DNA of 64,000 bases. Source: Sphingobacteriaceae bacterium (GTDB taxonomy: Bacteria > Bacteroidota > Bacteroidia > Sphingobacteriales > Sphingobacteriaceae). The notes under the pieces were generated by a model that saw nothing but the letters and a program-made list of their open reading frames with translations, made no database searches and was not told the origin of the DNA. Below, piece after piece: positions 9,183-18,922 of this stretch. The stretch covers positions 49,017 through 113,016 of the forward strand of contig JACMJM010000017.1 in assembly GCA_014380615.1 (NCBI GenBank). Direction: 5' to 3'. The first letter of the stretch is position 1; the number at the start of each line of letters is the position of its first letter. A program made the translations under genes and the position numbers.

Positions 9183-9305
9183 CTTTCGTTTTCTTTCGGT
9201 TTTTATTGGAAAATTCTTTTGTGGGATGAAAATGGGTGCATTTATGGATTTTAATTTTTTTATCGATTTTCGTTTGTTTTCGATTTATTTTCTTTTAGTT
9301 TTGTT
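9183..9305 (+). promoter_or_regulatory. Candidate DeoR-type operator region with TTTCG/TTTCG-like repeats
   Basis: The 269-base gap before the regulator contains two clusters of short direct repeats. The first is CTTTCGTTTTCTTTCGG (9183-9199). The second, at 9264-9305, has CGATTTTCG, TTTTCGAT and TTTTCTTTTAG phased about 10-12 bases apart. DeoR-family repressors such as E. coli AgaR bind arrays containing TTTCRTTT. I infer these are operators for the regulator that starts at 9335. No clear TAnnTTTG promoter box was found here. Confidence 0.5.
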
Positions 9306-9334
9306 TCTGTAGTTTTATTAACCTTTAAGTAGAC

Positions 9335-10099
9335 ATGCTTCCCAATCAGCGCAGAGAAAAAATACTTGAATTGTTAAAAGAGGATGGTTCCGCAAAAGTG
9401 ACCAATCTTTCAAAGCTCTTTAAGGTCACAGAGGTTACCGTTCGTCAGGATCTCGAGAAACTCGAAAAAGACGGGCTGGTTTTGCGGGAGCATGGCGGTG
9501 CATATTTAAAGAATATTGAAGATCAGGTTCGCAATTTATCGCTGTCTCATCGCGAGAATATGGATAAAAAAGAAATGATAGCTAATAAATGTCTTGAGTT
9601 TATTGAAAGCGGAGATAGCATCATTTTAGATTCTGGCTCTACAACTACAGAGATAGCAAAGAAGTTAAAAGGATTTAAAAACCTTACCGTGATAACAAAC
9701 GCCCTCAATATCGCGATGATGCTGGGTGCTGAGCCTGGCATAGAATTGATAGTTACCGGCGGCGAATTTAAACCTCCCACTTTATCACTCACCGGCCAAA
9801 AAGCTGCCGATTTTTTTAAGGGACTTAACGTGCAAAAGCTATTTCTGGCCACCGCGGGCCTGTCACTCAAAGCCGGCTTAACGTATCCCAGTATCAGTGA
9901 TATTGTGGTGAAGAAAGCTATGATTGATGCGGCGGAAATTACTTATCTGGTGGCAGATTCTTCTAAAATAGGAAAAGCTTCTTTTGCCAGCCTGGGTGCC
10001 TTGTCGCTTATAGACTATGTAATTACCGACGCAGGCATTGAAGAGAAGCATAAGCAGGTATTTAAAGACAATGAAATTGAACTTATTATATCAAATTAA
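9335..10099 (+). CDS. DeoR/GlpR-family transcriptional regulator of the sugar operon
   Basis: A 254-residue repressor of the DeoR family. Residues 1-57 form the helix-turn-helix, with the family signature around TEVTVRQDLEKLEKDG. Residues about 75-235 form the sugar-phosphate sensing domain, with SGSTTTEIAKKL, VITNALNIA and TGGEF motifs. Such proteins are released from DNA by a phosphorylated sugar, here possibly apulose 4-phosphate or a downstream product (inference). It is the first gene of a twelve-gene operon, and the isomerase gene follows after three bases, so it controls its own transcription unit. Confidence 0.93.
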   Translation: MLPNQRREKILELLKEDGSAKVTNLSKLFKVTEVTVRQDLEKLEKDGLVLREHGGAYLKNIEDQVRNLSLSHRENMDKKEMIANKCLEFIESGDSIILDSGSTTTEIAKKLKGFKNLTVITNALNIAMMLGAEPGIELIVTGGEFKPPTLSLTGQKAADFFKGLNVQKLFLATAGLSLKAGLTYPSISDIVVKKAMIDAAEITYLVADSSKIGKASFASLGALSLIDYVITDAGIEEKHKQVFKDNEIELIISN

Positions 10100-10102
10100 T
10101 AA

Positions 10103-11512
10103 ATGAAGACAAAAGCCAGTTTAGGTGTAATTATTGGTAACCGTGATTTTTTTCCCGACAGATTAGTAGCGGAAGCCAGGCTCGATATCAAAGAAATTTT
10201 CAATAAGCTTAATCTTAATCCGGTTATGCTGGAAGAAAGCGAATCGAAATTAGGAGGAGTAGAAACATTCGGCGACGCTCAAAAATGCGCGCAGCTCTTT
10301 AAGCGGCATGAAGAAGAGATAATAGGTGTGCTGGTGCTGTTACCCAATTTCGGGGATGAAAAAGGAGTGGCGGAAACCTTAAAATTATCAGGATTGAATG
10401 TACCTGTGCTTATACAAGCCTATCCCGATGATCTGGATAAGCTGGATGTAGCACGCAGACGGGATTCATGGTGCGGTAAAATCTCGGTTTGCAATAATCT
10501 TTATCAGTATGGCATAAAATACACGCTTACGGATAAGCACGTCATTCATCCTAAAGATGCGGCTTTCGGAGAGGAATTATTAAACTTCGTTTCGGTTTGC
10601 CGGGTAGTAAGAGGCTTGCGTAAGGTGCGCATTGGTGCCGTAGGAGCAAGGCCGGGTGCATTTAATACCGTTCGCTACAGCGAGAAAATACTACAGCGTA
10701 ATGGCATTTCGGTTACCACGGTAGACCTTTCGGAAATTCTCGGAAACGCCAACAAGCTTACAGCCAGTGATGCGGAAGTAAAGGCGAATCTTGAAAAAAT
10801 TCTTGCTTACGCGCCGAAGGGCCGCACGCCGGATGAGGCACTTACACAGATCGCGAAACTCGATGTGGTGCTTAACCGCTTTATGATAGATAACGCACTT
10901 GATGCTACGGCAATTCAATGCTGGACCTCGCTTCAGCAAAATTATGGCTGCAATGTATGTACCAGCATGAGCATGATGAGCGAAAATATGCTTCCAAGTG
11001 CCTGCGAGGTGGATGTAACGGGTACCTTAACTATGTACGCCATGCAACTGGCTTCTGGTTCTCCGAGCGCATTGGTAGATTGGAACAACAATTACGCGGA
11101 TGACGAAGAGAAATGCGTGTTATTCCATTGCGGAAACTGGGCCAAATCTTTCCTTCCGGATATTGAAATAAGTACCGCCCCGATTTTAGGAACAACCGTT
11201 GGCGAAGAAAATACTTACGGTGCCCTGGCTGGCCGAACGCCTGCCTCGCCATTAACGTTCGGGCGGATCAGCACCGACGACAGCAAAGGAATAATTAAAG
11301 CCTACATCGGCGAAGGTGTTTTAACCGACGATGCACTGAATACCTTCGGAAATCGCGCGGTTGCAAAGATTCCTGACCTTCAAGGGCTGATGCAATATGT
11401 TTGCCGAAACGGCTTTGAGCATCACGTAGTAATGAATGCCTCTAAAACCGCCGGAATATTAAAGGAGGCTTTGGGGAATTATATGGGCTGGGAAGTTTAT
11501 CAGCATAATTAA
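10103..11512 (+). CDS. L-fucose/L-arabinose isomerase-family sugar isomerase
   Basis: A cytoplasmic 469-residue protein of the fucose/arabinose isomerase superfamily. Two Rossmann-like N-terminal domains are followed by the catalytic domain. Candidate Mn-binding residues are Glu302 and Asp304 in ACEVDVTG, and the histidines at 440-441 (EHHVVMNAS). It is shorter than E. coli FucI (591) and does not look like AraA proper. Next to a split transketolase and an FGGY kinase it most likely converts an aldose to a ketose. My first candidate is D-apiose to D-apulose. L-fucose itself is less likely because no fuculose aldolase is present. Confidence 0.85.
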   Translation: MKTKASLGVIIGNRDFFPDRLVAEARLDIKEIFNKLNLNPVMLEESESKLGGVETFGDAQKCAQLFKRHEEEIIGVLVLLPNFGDEKGVAETLKLSGLNVPVLIQAYPDDLDKLDVARRRDSWCGKISVCNNLYQYGIKYTLTDKHVIHPKDAAFGEELLNFVSVCRVVRGLRKVRIGAVGARPGAFNTVRYSEKILQRNGISVTTVDLSEILGNANKLTASDAEVKANLEKILAYAPKGRTPDEALTQIAKLDVVLNRFMIDNALDATAIQCWTSLQQNYGCNVCTSMSMMSENMLPSACEVDVTGTLTMYAMQLASGSPSALVDWNNNYADDEEKCVLFHCGNWAKSFLPDIEISTAPILGTTVGEENTYGALAGRTPASPLTFGRISTDDSKGIIKAYIGEGVLTDDALNTFGNRAVAKIPDLQGLMQYVCRNGFEHHVVMNASKTAGILKEALGNYMGWEVYQHN

Positions 11513-11522
11513 ACCTACAGGG

Positions 11523-12350
11523 ATGAATGAAAGAGAATTGGCTATAAAGTCAAATATATATCGACAAAGAATATTAAAATATATTGTTGGAGCAAACGCC
11601 GGACATACCGGGGGAAGCCTATCCTGCATAGATATCTTAAATGTTCTTTACAATTATGTGCTAAACGTAGATCCGAAGAATTTTGGCTCACCCGACCGCG
11701 ACCGTTATATTCAAAGCAAGGGTCATTGCGTAGAGGCGCTGTTTGTGGTATTAGCCGACAAAGGGTTTTTTCCGGAGTCGGATCTTAATACATTGTGTAA
11801 ATATAAATCACATTACATCGGCCATCCTACCAGAAAAGTGCATGGTGTTGAGCAGAATACCGGAGCATTGGGCCATGGCCTCCCGATAAGTGTGGGAACA
11901 GCCCTGGCAGCTAAACTTGATAAAAAGAAATTCAAGGTGTATACTTTGCTAGGCGACGGAGAATTGCCCGAGGGATCGAACTGGGAGGCGGCCCTTACCG
12001 CAGCGCATTATAAGCTGGATAATCTGTGCGCCATAATTGATAAAAACTCTCTTCAAATTACCGGCTCAACGGCCGATGTGTGTAATACGGAGCCGATAGA
12101 TGAAAAATTTGAGAGTTTTGGCTGGGCGGTACAGCATGTAAACGGACACAGCATCAAAGAACTAAAACAAGCTTTCGGTATGCTTCCCCTGGTTAAGGGA
12201 AAACCCAATCTAATAATAGCCCACACAGTAAAAGGGAACGGTGTAAGTTTTATGGAGAACCAGGTTAAGTGGCATCACGGTGTTCCGGATAAAGTGCAAT
12301 ACGCTGACGCGATAAAAGAATTAGAATCTGCACTATCAATATTAAGATAA
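11523..12350 (+). CDS. Transketolase, N-terminal (TPP-binding) subunit
   Basis: The 275-residue protein is one half of a split transketolase. The thiamine diphosphate motif is GDG (residues 144-146) with Asn175 closing it, and HPTRKVHGVEQNTGALGHGL is the conserved substrate/TPP loop. It must pair with the next gene product to form an active site. Two-subunit transketolases occur in the D-apiose pathway (AptA/AptB), where apulose 4-phosphate and glyceraldehyde 3-phosphate give xylulose 5-phosphate and dihydroxyacetone phosphate. That specific reaction is inferred here from gene context. Confidence 0.9.
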   Translation: MNERELAIKSNIYRQRILKYIVGANAGHTGGSLSCIDILNVLYNYVLNVDPKNFGSPDRDRYIQSKGHCVEALFVVLADKGFFPESDLNTLCKYKSHYIGHPTRKVHGVEQNTGALGHGLPISVGTALAAKLDKKKFKVYTLLGDGELPEGSNWEAALTAAHYKLDNLCAIIDKNSLQITGSTADVCNTEPIDEKFESFGWAVQHVNGHSIKELKQAFGMLPLVKGKPNLIIAHTVKGNGVSFMENQVKWHHGVPDKVQYADAIKELESALSILR

Positions 12351-12353
12351 GAT

Positions 12354-13325
12354 ATGAGCGCAATTGTCAATGATCAGGTAATTAATGGTAAAGCAAATCT
12401 GGATGTTTTTTCGAGTACGCTACAGGAATTGGCGCAAAGTGACCGGAATATCCTTGCGGTGACCAGCGATTCTCGCGGGTCGGGTAAACTGGTTCCTTTC
12501 GGCCAAAAATTTCCTGAGCAAATTATCGAAATCGGGATAGCCGAACAGAATTTAGTCGGCGTTTCCGCCGGCCTGGCATCCGCAGGTAAAAAGGTTTTCG
12601 CGGTATCTCCGGCATGTTTTCTTACGGCCCGGGCACTCGAACAGATTAAGAATGATGTGGCATACTCAGACAACCCTGTTAAACTTATCGGAATAAGCGC
12701 CGGAGTGAGTTACGGCGCTCTCGGATCAACACATCACAGCTTACATGATTATGCGGTGCTGCGTGCCATTAATAATTTAATTGTGGTGGCCCCTGCTGAT
12801 AATTTTGAGACCGAACAAGCCATAAAATTAGCCGCCAAGCTGGATAAACCTATTTATATCCGGTTTGGAAAAAAACCGATGCCCTTGCTCACCAATGATG
12901 AATCTGTAGCTTTCGAATTTGGAAAGGGAAGGGTAATTGCCGAGGGAACTGATATTGCCCTTATAGCCACGGGCGAAACGGTTTATCCTGCCCTACAGGC
13001 CGCATCGATACTGCGGGATATACATAATATTAATGCTACCGTTATCAGTATGCACACCATTAAACCTTTGGATGTTAATCTGTTGAAACAAGTGGCTGAT
13101 ACAACTCGGGCGATAATAACGGTAGAAGAGCATAGCGTTTACGGCGGGCTTGGTGAGGCTTGTGCTTCCTTTTTACTTCAAAAAGGCCACAAAAAGCCTT
13201 TTAAGATTTTGGGAATTCCCGACGAATATACGGTTACAGGATCGCAGGCTGATATTCTGGGCCATTATAATATTTCTGAACAGGGGATCGCTAAAACAGC
13301 TTTAGAATTACTAAATTCAAAATAA
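12354..13325 (+). CDS. Transketolase, C-terminal subunit
   Basis: A 323-residue partner of the preceding subunit. The pyrimidine-binding domain carries the catalytic Glu64 in [10 protein letters not shown], which activates thiamine diphosphate. The C-terminal transketolase domain follows, with [13 protein letters not shown] near residue 260. The two genes are separated by three bases, so balanced synthesis by translational coupling is likely. With the isomerase and the FGGY kinase it would finish conversion of the imported sugar into pentose phosphate intermediates (inference). Confidence 0.9.
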   Translation: MSAIVNDQVINGKANLDVFSSTLQELAQSDRNILAVTSDSRGSGKLVPFGQKFPEQIIEIGIAEQNLVGVSAGLASAGKKVFAVSPACFLTARALEQIKNDVAYSDNPVKLIGISAGVSYGALGSTHHSLHDYAVLRAINNLIVVAPADNFETEQAIKLAAKLDKPIYIRFGKKPMPLLTNDESVAFEFGKGRVIAEGTDIALIATGETVYPALQAASILRDIHNINATVISMHTIKPLDVNLLKQVADTTRAIITVEEHSVYGGLGEACASFLLQKGHKKPFKILGIPDEYTVTGSQADILGHYNISEQGIAKTALELLNSK

Positions 13326-13356
13326 ACATCAGATTATTCCAATAAATAAACCATTT

Positions 13357-14295
13357 ATGAAACTGTTTAAAGTGCTTTTACTTCTGCTCGTAATTTTTGC
13401 GGGTTGCAATGGCGACTCGAAAAAATCTGATGAGCCAAAAAAGATTGCTATCGTTGTTTCCACACTCAACAATCCCTGGTTTGTTTTCCTTGCGGAAACA
13501 GCCGCTAAAAAAGCTAAAGAGCTGGGTTATGAATCTAAGATTTTCGACTCCCAAAATAATACCGCTTTAGAAACCGACCATTTCGAGAACGCTATTTCTT
13601 CGGGTTATGACGCTGTTCTTTTCAATCCTACCGATGCTACCGGATCTGTTGCCAATGCCACGAAAGCGAAAAATGCCGATATTCCTGTTTTTTGTATGGA
13701 TAGAGAAATTAATTCTCCTGATGCCGCCACATCACAGATTTTATCTGATAATTATTCCGGCTGTATCGAAATGGGAAAATATTTCGTGAAAACCCTCAAT
13801 AAAAAGGGCAAGTATGTAGAACTTTTGGGAATTGTATCTGATAATAACACCTGGAACAGATCTAAAGGATTTCACAGCATTGTAGATAACTATAAAGAGT
13901 TAAAAATGGTAGCGCAGCAAAGTGCCGACTTTGACAGGAATAAAGCAATGGAAGTGATGGAGTCTTTACTTCAGGCTAATCCGGATATTAACGCGGTATT
14001 TTGCGGTAATGACGCAATGGCAATGGGAGCCTATCAGGCACTTTCGGCCGCAAATAAAGCCGATAAAGTAAAGGTATTCGGTTTCGATGGTGCCGAGGAT
14101 GCCATTACTTCAATTCAACAAGGAAAAGTAACTGCTACAGCCATGCAGTTTCCGAAGGTTATAGCTGAAACCGCCGCTACTTTTGCTGATGAATACTTTA
14201 AAGGAAAACGTGATTTTCCAAAGAAAAAGCCGGTAGCTGTTGAATTGGTAACCAAAGAGAACATCGAAAACTACATAGGTTACGGAAAGAAATAG
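13357..14295 (+). CDS. Ribose-type sugar ABC transporter, substrate-binding lipoprotein
   Basis: A periplasmic-binding protein of the RbsB family (Peripla_BP_4 fold), 312 residues. The lipobox ends VIFAGC with Cys17 as the lipid anchor. Conserved pieces are [15 protein letters not shown] near the N-terminus, [23 protein letters not shown], and [15 protein letters not shown], which carries the Asp typical of pentose binders. It delivers a monosaccharide to the permease encoded downstream. Lipid anchoring replaces a free periplasmic form. It comes 31 bases after the transketolase pair. Confidence 0.92.
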   Translation: MKLFKVLLLLLVIFAGCNGDSKKSDEPKKIAIVVSTLNNPWFVFLAETAAKKAKELGYESKIFDSQNNTALETDHFENAISSGYDAVLFNPTDATGSVANATKAKNADIPVFCMDREINSPDAATSQILSDNYSGCIEMGKYFVKTLNKKGKYVELLGIVSDNNTWNRSKGFHSIVDNYKELKMVAQQSADFDRNKAMEVMESLLQANPDINAVFCGNDAMAMGAYQALSAANKADKVKVFGFDGAEDAITSIQQGKVTATAMQFPKVIAETAATFADEYFKGKRDFPKKKPVAVELVTKENIENYIGYGKK

Positions 14296-14299
14296 CGGC

Positions 14300-14923
14300 A
14301 TGTTATTAAAAGTAGGAAAATATGTTGTTTTGATTATCGCGGCGGGCCTTATCGCTTACAATTCTGTCTATATCAAGAAATTGAGTGAGCTGAGATCTGC
14401 TGAGGTAAAACCCTTTAACGCAAAGGAGTATGCACGCGACTATTTGTATAAGAAATTGCCATCATCGGCTGGTAAAGCTATAGAGATTAATGAGTTATTG
14501 GCCCAGCTCGAAACAAACCCTTTAAGTGCTTTTTCAAAATACTCGCATTCGCTAAGTGAGGGCGACTCGAAATATTTTCTGGTTTCGGGAACAGGCACAA
14601 TCGCGGAAATTAGCGATGAATACATCTTTCTTAAAAGCAAAACGGCCGCAAACGTAAAAATAGCTACAGAATATATAGTGGGCAATACTGCTCGTGATGC
14701 CTCTGGATTGATTTCTATGGACGAGTTTGGCAATAGCATGGATATCAATACAGTTTCGGAAGAAATTAATAAGCTAATTAAAACCGAAATCATTCCTCCT
14801 GTAAAAGCAAAAGCAAAAAAGGGAGATCTGATAGCATTTAAAGGCTGTATAGAATTAAGCAAATCGGATGTTAAACTTGATAACATAGAGATAATCCCCG
14901 TTTTTTTAACTATTAAAAATTGA
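14300..14923 (+). CDS. DUF2291-family protein of the sugar ABC transporter locus
   Basis: A 207-residue protein with one N-terminal membrane segment (about residues 7-23) and a periplasmic part, as in the DUF2291 family. These proteins are found almost only between the binding protein and ATPase genes of ribose-type importers, exactly the arrangement here (4 bases after one, 4 before the next). The function is unproven. A helper role in substrate transfer or transporter assembly is inferred from the strict linkage. No catalytic motif is visible. Confidence 0.75.
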   Translation: MLLKVGKYVVLIIAAGLIAYNSVYIKKLSELRSAEVKPFNAKEYARDYLYKKLPSSAGKAIEINELLAQLETNPLSAFSKYSHSLSEGDSKYFLVSGTGTIAEISDEYIFLKSKTAANVKIATEYIVGNTARDASGLISMDEFGNSMDINTVSEEINKLIKTEIIPPVKAKAKKGDLIAFKGCIELSKSDVKLDNIEIIPVFLTIKN

Positions 14924-14927
14924 AGTT

Positions 14928-16433
14928 TTGCTGATAGCAGAAAACATAAATAAGCGTTTCGCCGGGATAGCCGCACTTGAGAATGTTTCTCTAGAACTGC
15001 ATCCCGGTAAGGTAACTGCTATTATAGGCGAGAACGGAGCTGGAAAATCTACGTTAATGAAAATTCTTTCCGGGGTATACCCGGATTACGAGGGCCGAAT
15101 TCTATTTAATGATAAAGAGGTTAGGTTTGCTAATCCAAAAGAGGCCCAGGAATGTGGAATTACGATCATCCACCAGGAGCTTAATTTAATCCCCGGTTTA
15201 AGCATCACCGAAAATGTTTTTCTTGGCAGGGAAGTATCAAACAGTTGGAATATTCTCGATCAGCAGGCCATGCGTCAGAAAACGCAACAGCTTCTTGATA
15301 AGTTAAAACTAAATGTAAGTCCGGATACCACCATCAGCGATCTCAAAGTGGGGCAGCAACAAGTTGTAGAAATTGCGAAAGCCTTATTAACAGATTCTGA
15401 GGTGATCATAATGGATGAACCAACATCCGCGATTTCCGATCATGAAGTTGAGATCCTTTTTGGCATTATCGAAGGCCTCCGTAAAGAAAATAAAGCTATT
15501 GTTTATATCTCTCATAAGCTTGATGAGTTATTTCGTATAGCTGATAATTTTGTTGTTTTACGCGACGGAAAAGTGACCGAATGTGGTGAAATGAAAGGAA
15601 TTAGCCACGATGCTATTATAAAAAAAATGGTTGGGCGCGATATTCAGTTGCGTGAACATACATATCGGGAAACAGAAAGACAGGTGCTTTTGGAGGTAAA
15701 AGGTTTATCGCTTAAATCAACAGACGGCTCAAATAAGTTCATCCTGGATGATGTGTCTTTTCAACTCTATAAAAAAGAAGTTCTAGGCATATTCGGACTA
15801 ATGGGAGCAGGCAGAACCGAATTACTGGAAACTATAATGGGAGTGTACCCGGGCCTGTCGAACGGGAAATTGTATCTGGAAGAGAAACCTTTCAAAGCAA
15901 AGTTGCCTCAGGAAGCAATCAGAAGCGGATTGGTTCTTGTTCCGGAAGACCGAAAACAGAACGGCCTTATTCTGGGGCATGACGTGAAGAATAATATCAG
16001 CCTTAGTTCATTAAAGGAAGTTTCAAAATCAGGAATTTTAAATACCGGCAGGGAATTGCAGCTTGCCGACAAATACATTTCGGCATTAAAAATAAAAACA
16101 TCTTCTGCGAATCAGCAGGTAAAAAACCTTAGCGGAGGCAACCAGCAAAAAGTGGTTTTGGCAAAGTGCCTGGCAACTAAACCAAAGGTTCTTATGCTTG
16201 ATGAACCCACCCGCGGTATAGACGTAAATGCTAAAAATGAGATCTATAAACTTATAGCGGAGTTATCCGCCACCGGACTTGGAATAATTGTAGTTTCGTC
16301 AGAATTGCCTGAAATACTTGCCGTTTCCGATCGGGTTCTGGTAATGTCGGAAGGTAAAATAACCGCGGAATTTACCTCAAAAGAAGCATCCGAAAATAAT
16401 ATTTTGAAAGCAGCCATACCTAAAACCATCTAA
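14928..16433 (+). CDS. Ribose-type sugar ABC transporter, ATP-binding protein
   Basis: A 501-residue tandem ATPase of the RbsA/MglA type. The first half has an intact Walker A (GENGAGKST), signature LKVGQQQ and Walker B VIIMDEPTSA. The second half has the degenerate Walker A usual for this family (GLMGAGRTE) with LSGGNQQ and VLMLDEPTRG. Only one start fits well, a TTG at 14928, because the DUF2291 stop lies four bases before it and no ATG occurs until residue 44. The weak start may set a lower dose of the ATPase. Confidence 0.93.
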   Translation: MLIAENINKRFAGIAALENVSLELHPGKVTAIIGENGAGKSTLMKILSGVYPDYEGRILFNDKEVRFANPKEAQECGITIIHQELNLIPGLSITENVFLGREVSNSWNILDQQAMRQKTQQLLDKLKLNVSPDTTISDLKVGQQQVVEIAKALLTDSEVIIMDEPTSAISDHEVEILFGIIEGLRKENKAIVYISHKLDELFRIADNFVVLRDGKVTECGEMKGISHDAIIKKMVGRDIQLREHTYRETERQVLLEVKGLSLKSTDGSNKFILDDVSFQLYKKEVLGIFGLMGAGRTELLETIMGVYPGLSNGKLYLEEKPFKAKLPQEAIRSGLVLVPEDRKQNGLILGHDVKNNISLSSLKEVSKSGILNTGRELQLADKYISALKIKTSSANQQVKNLSGGNQQKVVLAKCLATKPKVLMLDEPTRGIDVNAKNEIYKLIAELSATGLGIIVVSSELPEILAVSDRVLVMSEGKITAEFTSKEASENNILKAAIPKTI

Positions 16434-16439
16434 TAATTT

Positions 16440-17411
16440 ATGAGTCGGCCATATTCTTTACAGCTTGCGAAGTTTCAATCCTTAATAGCTCTTTTTATAC
16501 TTTGTTTAGCACTCAGTATTCTGTCGGATAAGTTTTTGACTGTAGACAATGGATGGAATGTACTAAGGCAGATTTCGGTTAACATTTGTATCTCTGTTGG
16601 GATGACCCTGATCGTTTTAACATCAGGTATTGATCTTTCAGTCGGTTCGGTGCTGGCACTAAGCGGTGCCATCACTGCCGGACTCTTAAAATCGGGTATT
16701 GAACTCCCCGGTAACGACCTCTTTATCGGTTTTACCATGTTGGGAGCCATTTTAGCGGGCTTATTAACCGGTTCGGTATTGGGCTGTTTTAACGGATGGA
16801 TAATCACCAGGTTTAAAGTTCCGCCTTTTGTAGCCACACTCGGTATGCTTACTATCGCCAGGGGGTTAACAATGTTGTGGACAAAGGGATATCCTATCTC
16901 GGGCCTTGGAAATAACTTTGCTTTCATAGGATCGGGTTGGTTTTTGGGGATACCGGTATTGGTTTGGATAGCAAGCGTGGTTGTGGTTCTATCGGTATTC
17001 ATGTCTAATAAAACAGCTTTCGGCAGATATATTTTTGCTATTGGCGGAAACGAAAATGCTTCCCGATTATCAGGAATAAACATAAATAAAGTAAAAGTAC
17101 TGGTGTACACCATTGCCGGCTTACTGGCTGCGGTAGGAGGGATTATGGTAACTTCCAGATTAGATTCTGCCCAGCCAAACGCCGGGATGAGCTACGAACT
17201 GGACTCTATAGCCGCGGTGGTTATAGGCGGAACCTCATTGTCTGGCGGAAGAGGGAGCATAATGGGAACAGTATTAGGCGCTATAATAATCGGTGTACTT
17301 AATAATGGGCTGGTGTTGCTCGATGTATCACCTTTTTGGCAGCAAGTAGTTAAAGGTTTTGTAATACTTTTTGCTGTAATTATCGATAAAGCAAACTCAA
17401 AAGCTGAATAA
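16440..17411 (+). CDS. Ribose-type sugar ABC transporter, permease
   Basis: A 323-residue inner-membrane permease of the RbsC family (BPD_transp_2) with about eight to ten transmembrane helices. The signature IDLSVGSVLALSG and the cytoplasmic coupling loop GGNENASRLSGI are both clear. It forms the channel of the importer with the preceding ATPase and the binding lipoprotein. A single permease gene is present, so it probably acts as a homodimer. Confidence 0.93.
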   Translation: MSRPYSLQLAKFQSLIALFILCLALSILSDKFLTVDNGWNVLRQISVNICISVGMTLIVLTSGIDLSVGSVLALSGAITAGLLKSGIELPGNDLFIGFTMLGAILAGLLTGSVLGCFNGWIITRFKVPPFVATLGMLTIARGLTMLWTKGYPISGLGNNFAFIGSGWFLGIPVLVWIASVVVVLSVFMSNKTAFGRYIFAIGGNENASRLSGININKVKVLVYTIAGLLAAVGGIMVTSRLDSAQPNAGMSYELDSIAAVVIGGTSLSGGRGSIMGTVLGAIIIGVLNNGLVLLDVSPFWQQVVKGFVILFAVIIDKANSKAE

Positions 17412-17412
17412 G

Positions 17413-18897
17413 ATGACGGATTCATTGATTTTAGCTATCGACCAGGGAACCAGCAGTACAAAATCTATCATTTTTGATGGAAAGGGAAAAGCTGTAATCA
17501 AAGCATCAGAACCTCTTAAAACACATTATTTGGAAGCGGGCTTTGTAGAGCAGGATCCCGAAGAGATTTATTCAAATGTTTTAGCATCCGTTAAAGACTG
17601 TATCCAAAACTTTAAAGCCGGAGGAGGTATAGCAGCCAATATTAAAGTTTGCGGTATTTCCAACCAGCGCGAAACCTTCGTGATTTGGAATAAGGCCGGA
17701 AAACCCTTGTATAATGCTGTAGTCTGGCAGTGTAAGCGTTCGGTTGATATTTGTAATGATCTTTTACAAAAAGGCTTAGAAGATGAGATAAAAAGCAAAA
17801 CTGGTTTAATCATCGATCCGTATTTTTCGGGTACTAAACTGCTGTGGCTCTATAATAATGTTACCGAGATTCATAACGCAATTAATAATGGCGATGCTTA
17901 TTTTGGTACAGTAGATACCTGGTTGCTTTATAAGCTTACAAAGGGCCGTAGTTATTATACCGATTATACTAATGCTTCGAGAACACTCTTTTTTAATCTA
18001 AAATCTCTAAATTGGGATATGGAGATTCTGGAGCAGTTCGGCTTGTCAAAACTGAACCTGCCAGAGCCTAAGCCTTCATCCTTTTTATATGGTGAAACAG
18101 ATTTTGAAGGGTTACTGGATCATCCTGTCAGCATAAGCAGTATGATCGGCGATTCGCATGCGGCTGCTTTTGGGGAGGGATGTTTTAACCCGGGTACGGC
18201 AAAAGCAACACTCGGCACAGGTTGCTCTATCCTGATGAATATTGGAAATCGGGCAAAAGAATCTGCCAATGGCATGATAACAACCGTTTGCTGGAGTACC
18301 GAAGACAGGGTAGACTATGCCTTTGAAGGTGTTATCGTTTCGTGCGGGTCTACAATAGAGTGGTTAAAAAATGAATTAGGGCTTTTTACCGATTCGAAAG
18401 AAACAGATGAAATGGCCGGTTGTGTCGTTAATAATAATGGTGTGTATCTTATACCAGCGTTTAGCGGTTTAGGGGCACCCTACTGGCAAATGGGCCGAAA
18501 AGCTTCGATAAGCGGTTTAACCTTCGATTGCAATAAAAATCATATTGTAAGAGCAGCCTTAGAGTCGATCGCTTTTCAGATAAAGGATGTGGTATATGCG
18601 ATGCAGGAAGATGCGGATATTAATTTGAAGGAGTTGATGGTTAATGGAGGAATAACTTCAAATAATTTTGTGCTAAAGTTCCTTGCCGGCCTGTTAGAAT
18701 TGCCTGTAATTAAAAGAGATATGGCCGATGTATCGGCATTAGGGGCAGCATACCTTGCGGGATTAAAAGCAGGCATATATAAAGATTTTGAGCATTTAGC
18801 TTCGCTTGGCGATAATCGCACTGAAGTTAAAATGGATAACGGCCAACAGTATAAAACATACTATCAAGAGTGGAAAGCTATTGTTGCAAAGGAATAA
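17413..18897 (+). CDS. FGGY-family carbohydrate kinase (glycerol kinase-like)
   Basis: A 494-residue two-domain kinase of the FGGY family. The N-terminal ATP/sugar loop is AIDQGTSSTKSIIFD, the second domain carries IPAFSGLGAPYW and ISGLTF, and GGITSNNFVLKF is the adenine-binding region. By overall sequence it looks like glycerol kinase, yet no glycerol genes are near. In this operon a ketose kinase is expected. Apulose kinase of the D-apiose pathway also belongs to FGGY, so phosphorylation of apulose is the preferred reading. Purified enzyme would be needed to exclude glycerol or erythritol. Confidence 0.88.
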   Translation: MTDSLILAIDQGTSSTKSIIFDGKGKAVIKASEPLKTHYLEAGFVEQDPEEIYSNVLASVKDCIQNFKAGGGIAANIKVCGISNQRETFVIWNKAGKPLYNAVVWQCKRSVDICNDLLQKGLEDEIKSKTGLIIDPYFSGTKLLWLYNNVTEIHNAINNGDAYFGTVDTWLLYKLTKGRSYYTDYTNASRTLFFNLKSLNWDMEILEQFGLSKLNLPEPKPSSFLYGETDFEGLLDHPVSISSMIGDSHAAAFGEGCFNPGTAKATLGTGCSILMNIGNRAKESANGMITTVCWSTEDRVDYAFEGVIVSCGSTIEWLKNELGLFTDSKETDEMAGCVVNNNGVYLIPAFSGLGAPYWQMGRKASISGLTFDCNKNHIVRAALESIAFQIKDVVYAMQEDADINLKELMVNGGITSNNFVLKFLAGLLELPVIKRDMADVSALGAAYLAGLKAGIYKDFEHLASLGDNRTEVKMDNGQQYKTYYQEWKAIVAKE

Positions 18898-18922
18898 TGT
18901 AAATGCCAAATTATAAACCAGA

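Noticed and set aside
10103..11512. True L-fucose isomerase (fucI)
   Set aside because: Shorter than FucI by over 100 residues and no fuculokinase or fuculose-phosphate aldolase is present.
14440..14976. Minus-strand open frame of 178 codons
   Set aside because: Antisense to the DUF2291 gene and the ATPase start, which form an unbroken operon.
16475..17113. Minus-strand open frame of 212 codons in the permease gene
   Set aside because: Shadow of a hydrophobic gene; proline/threonine-rich with no recognisable domain.
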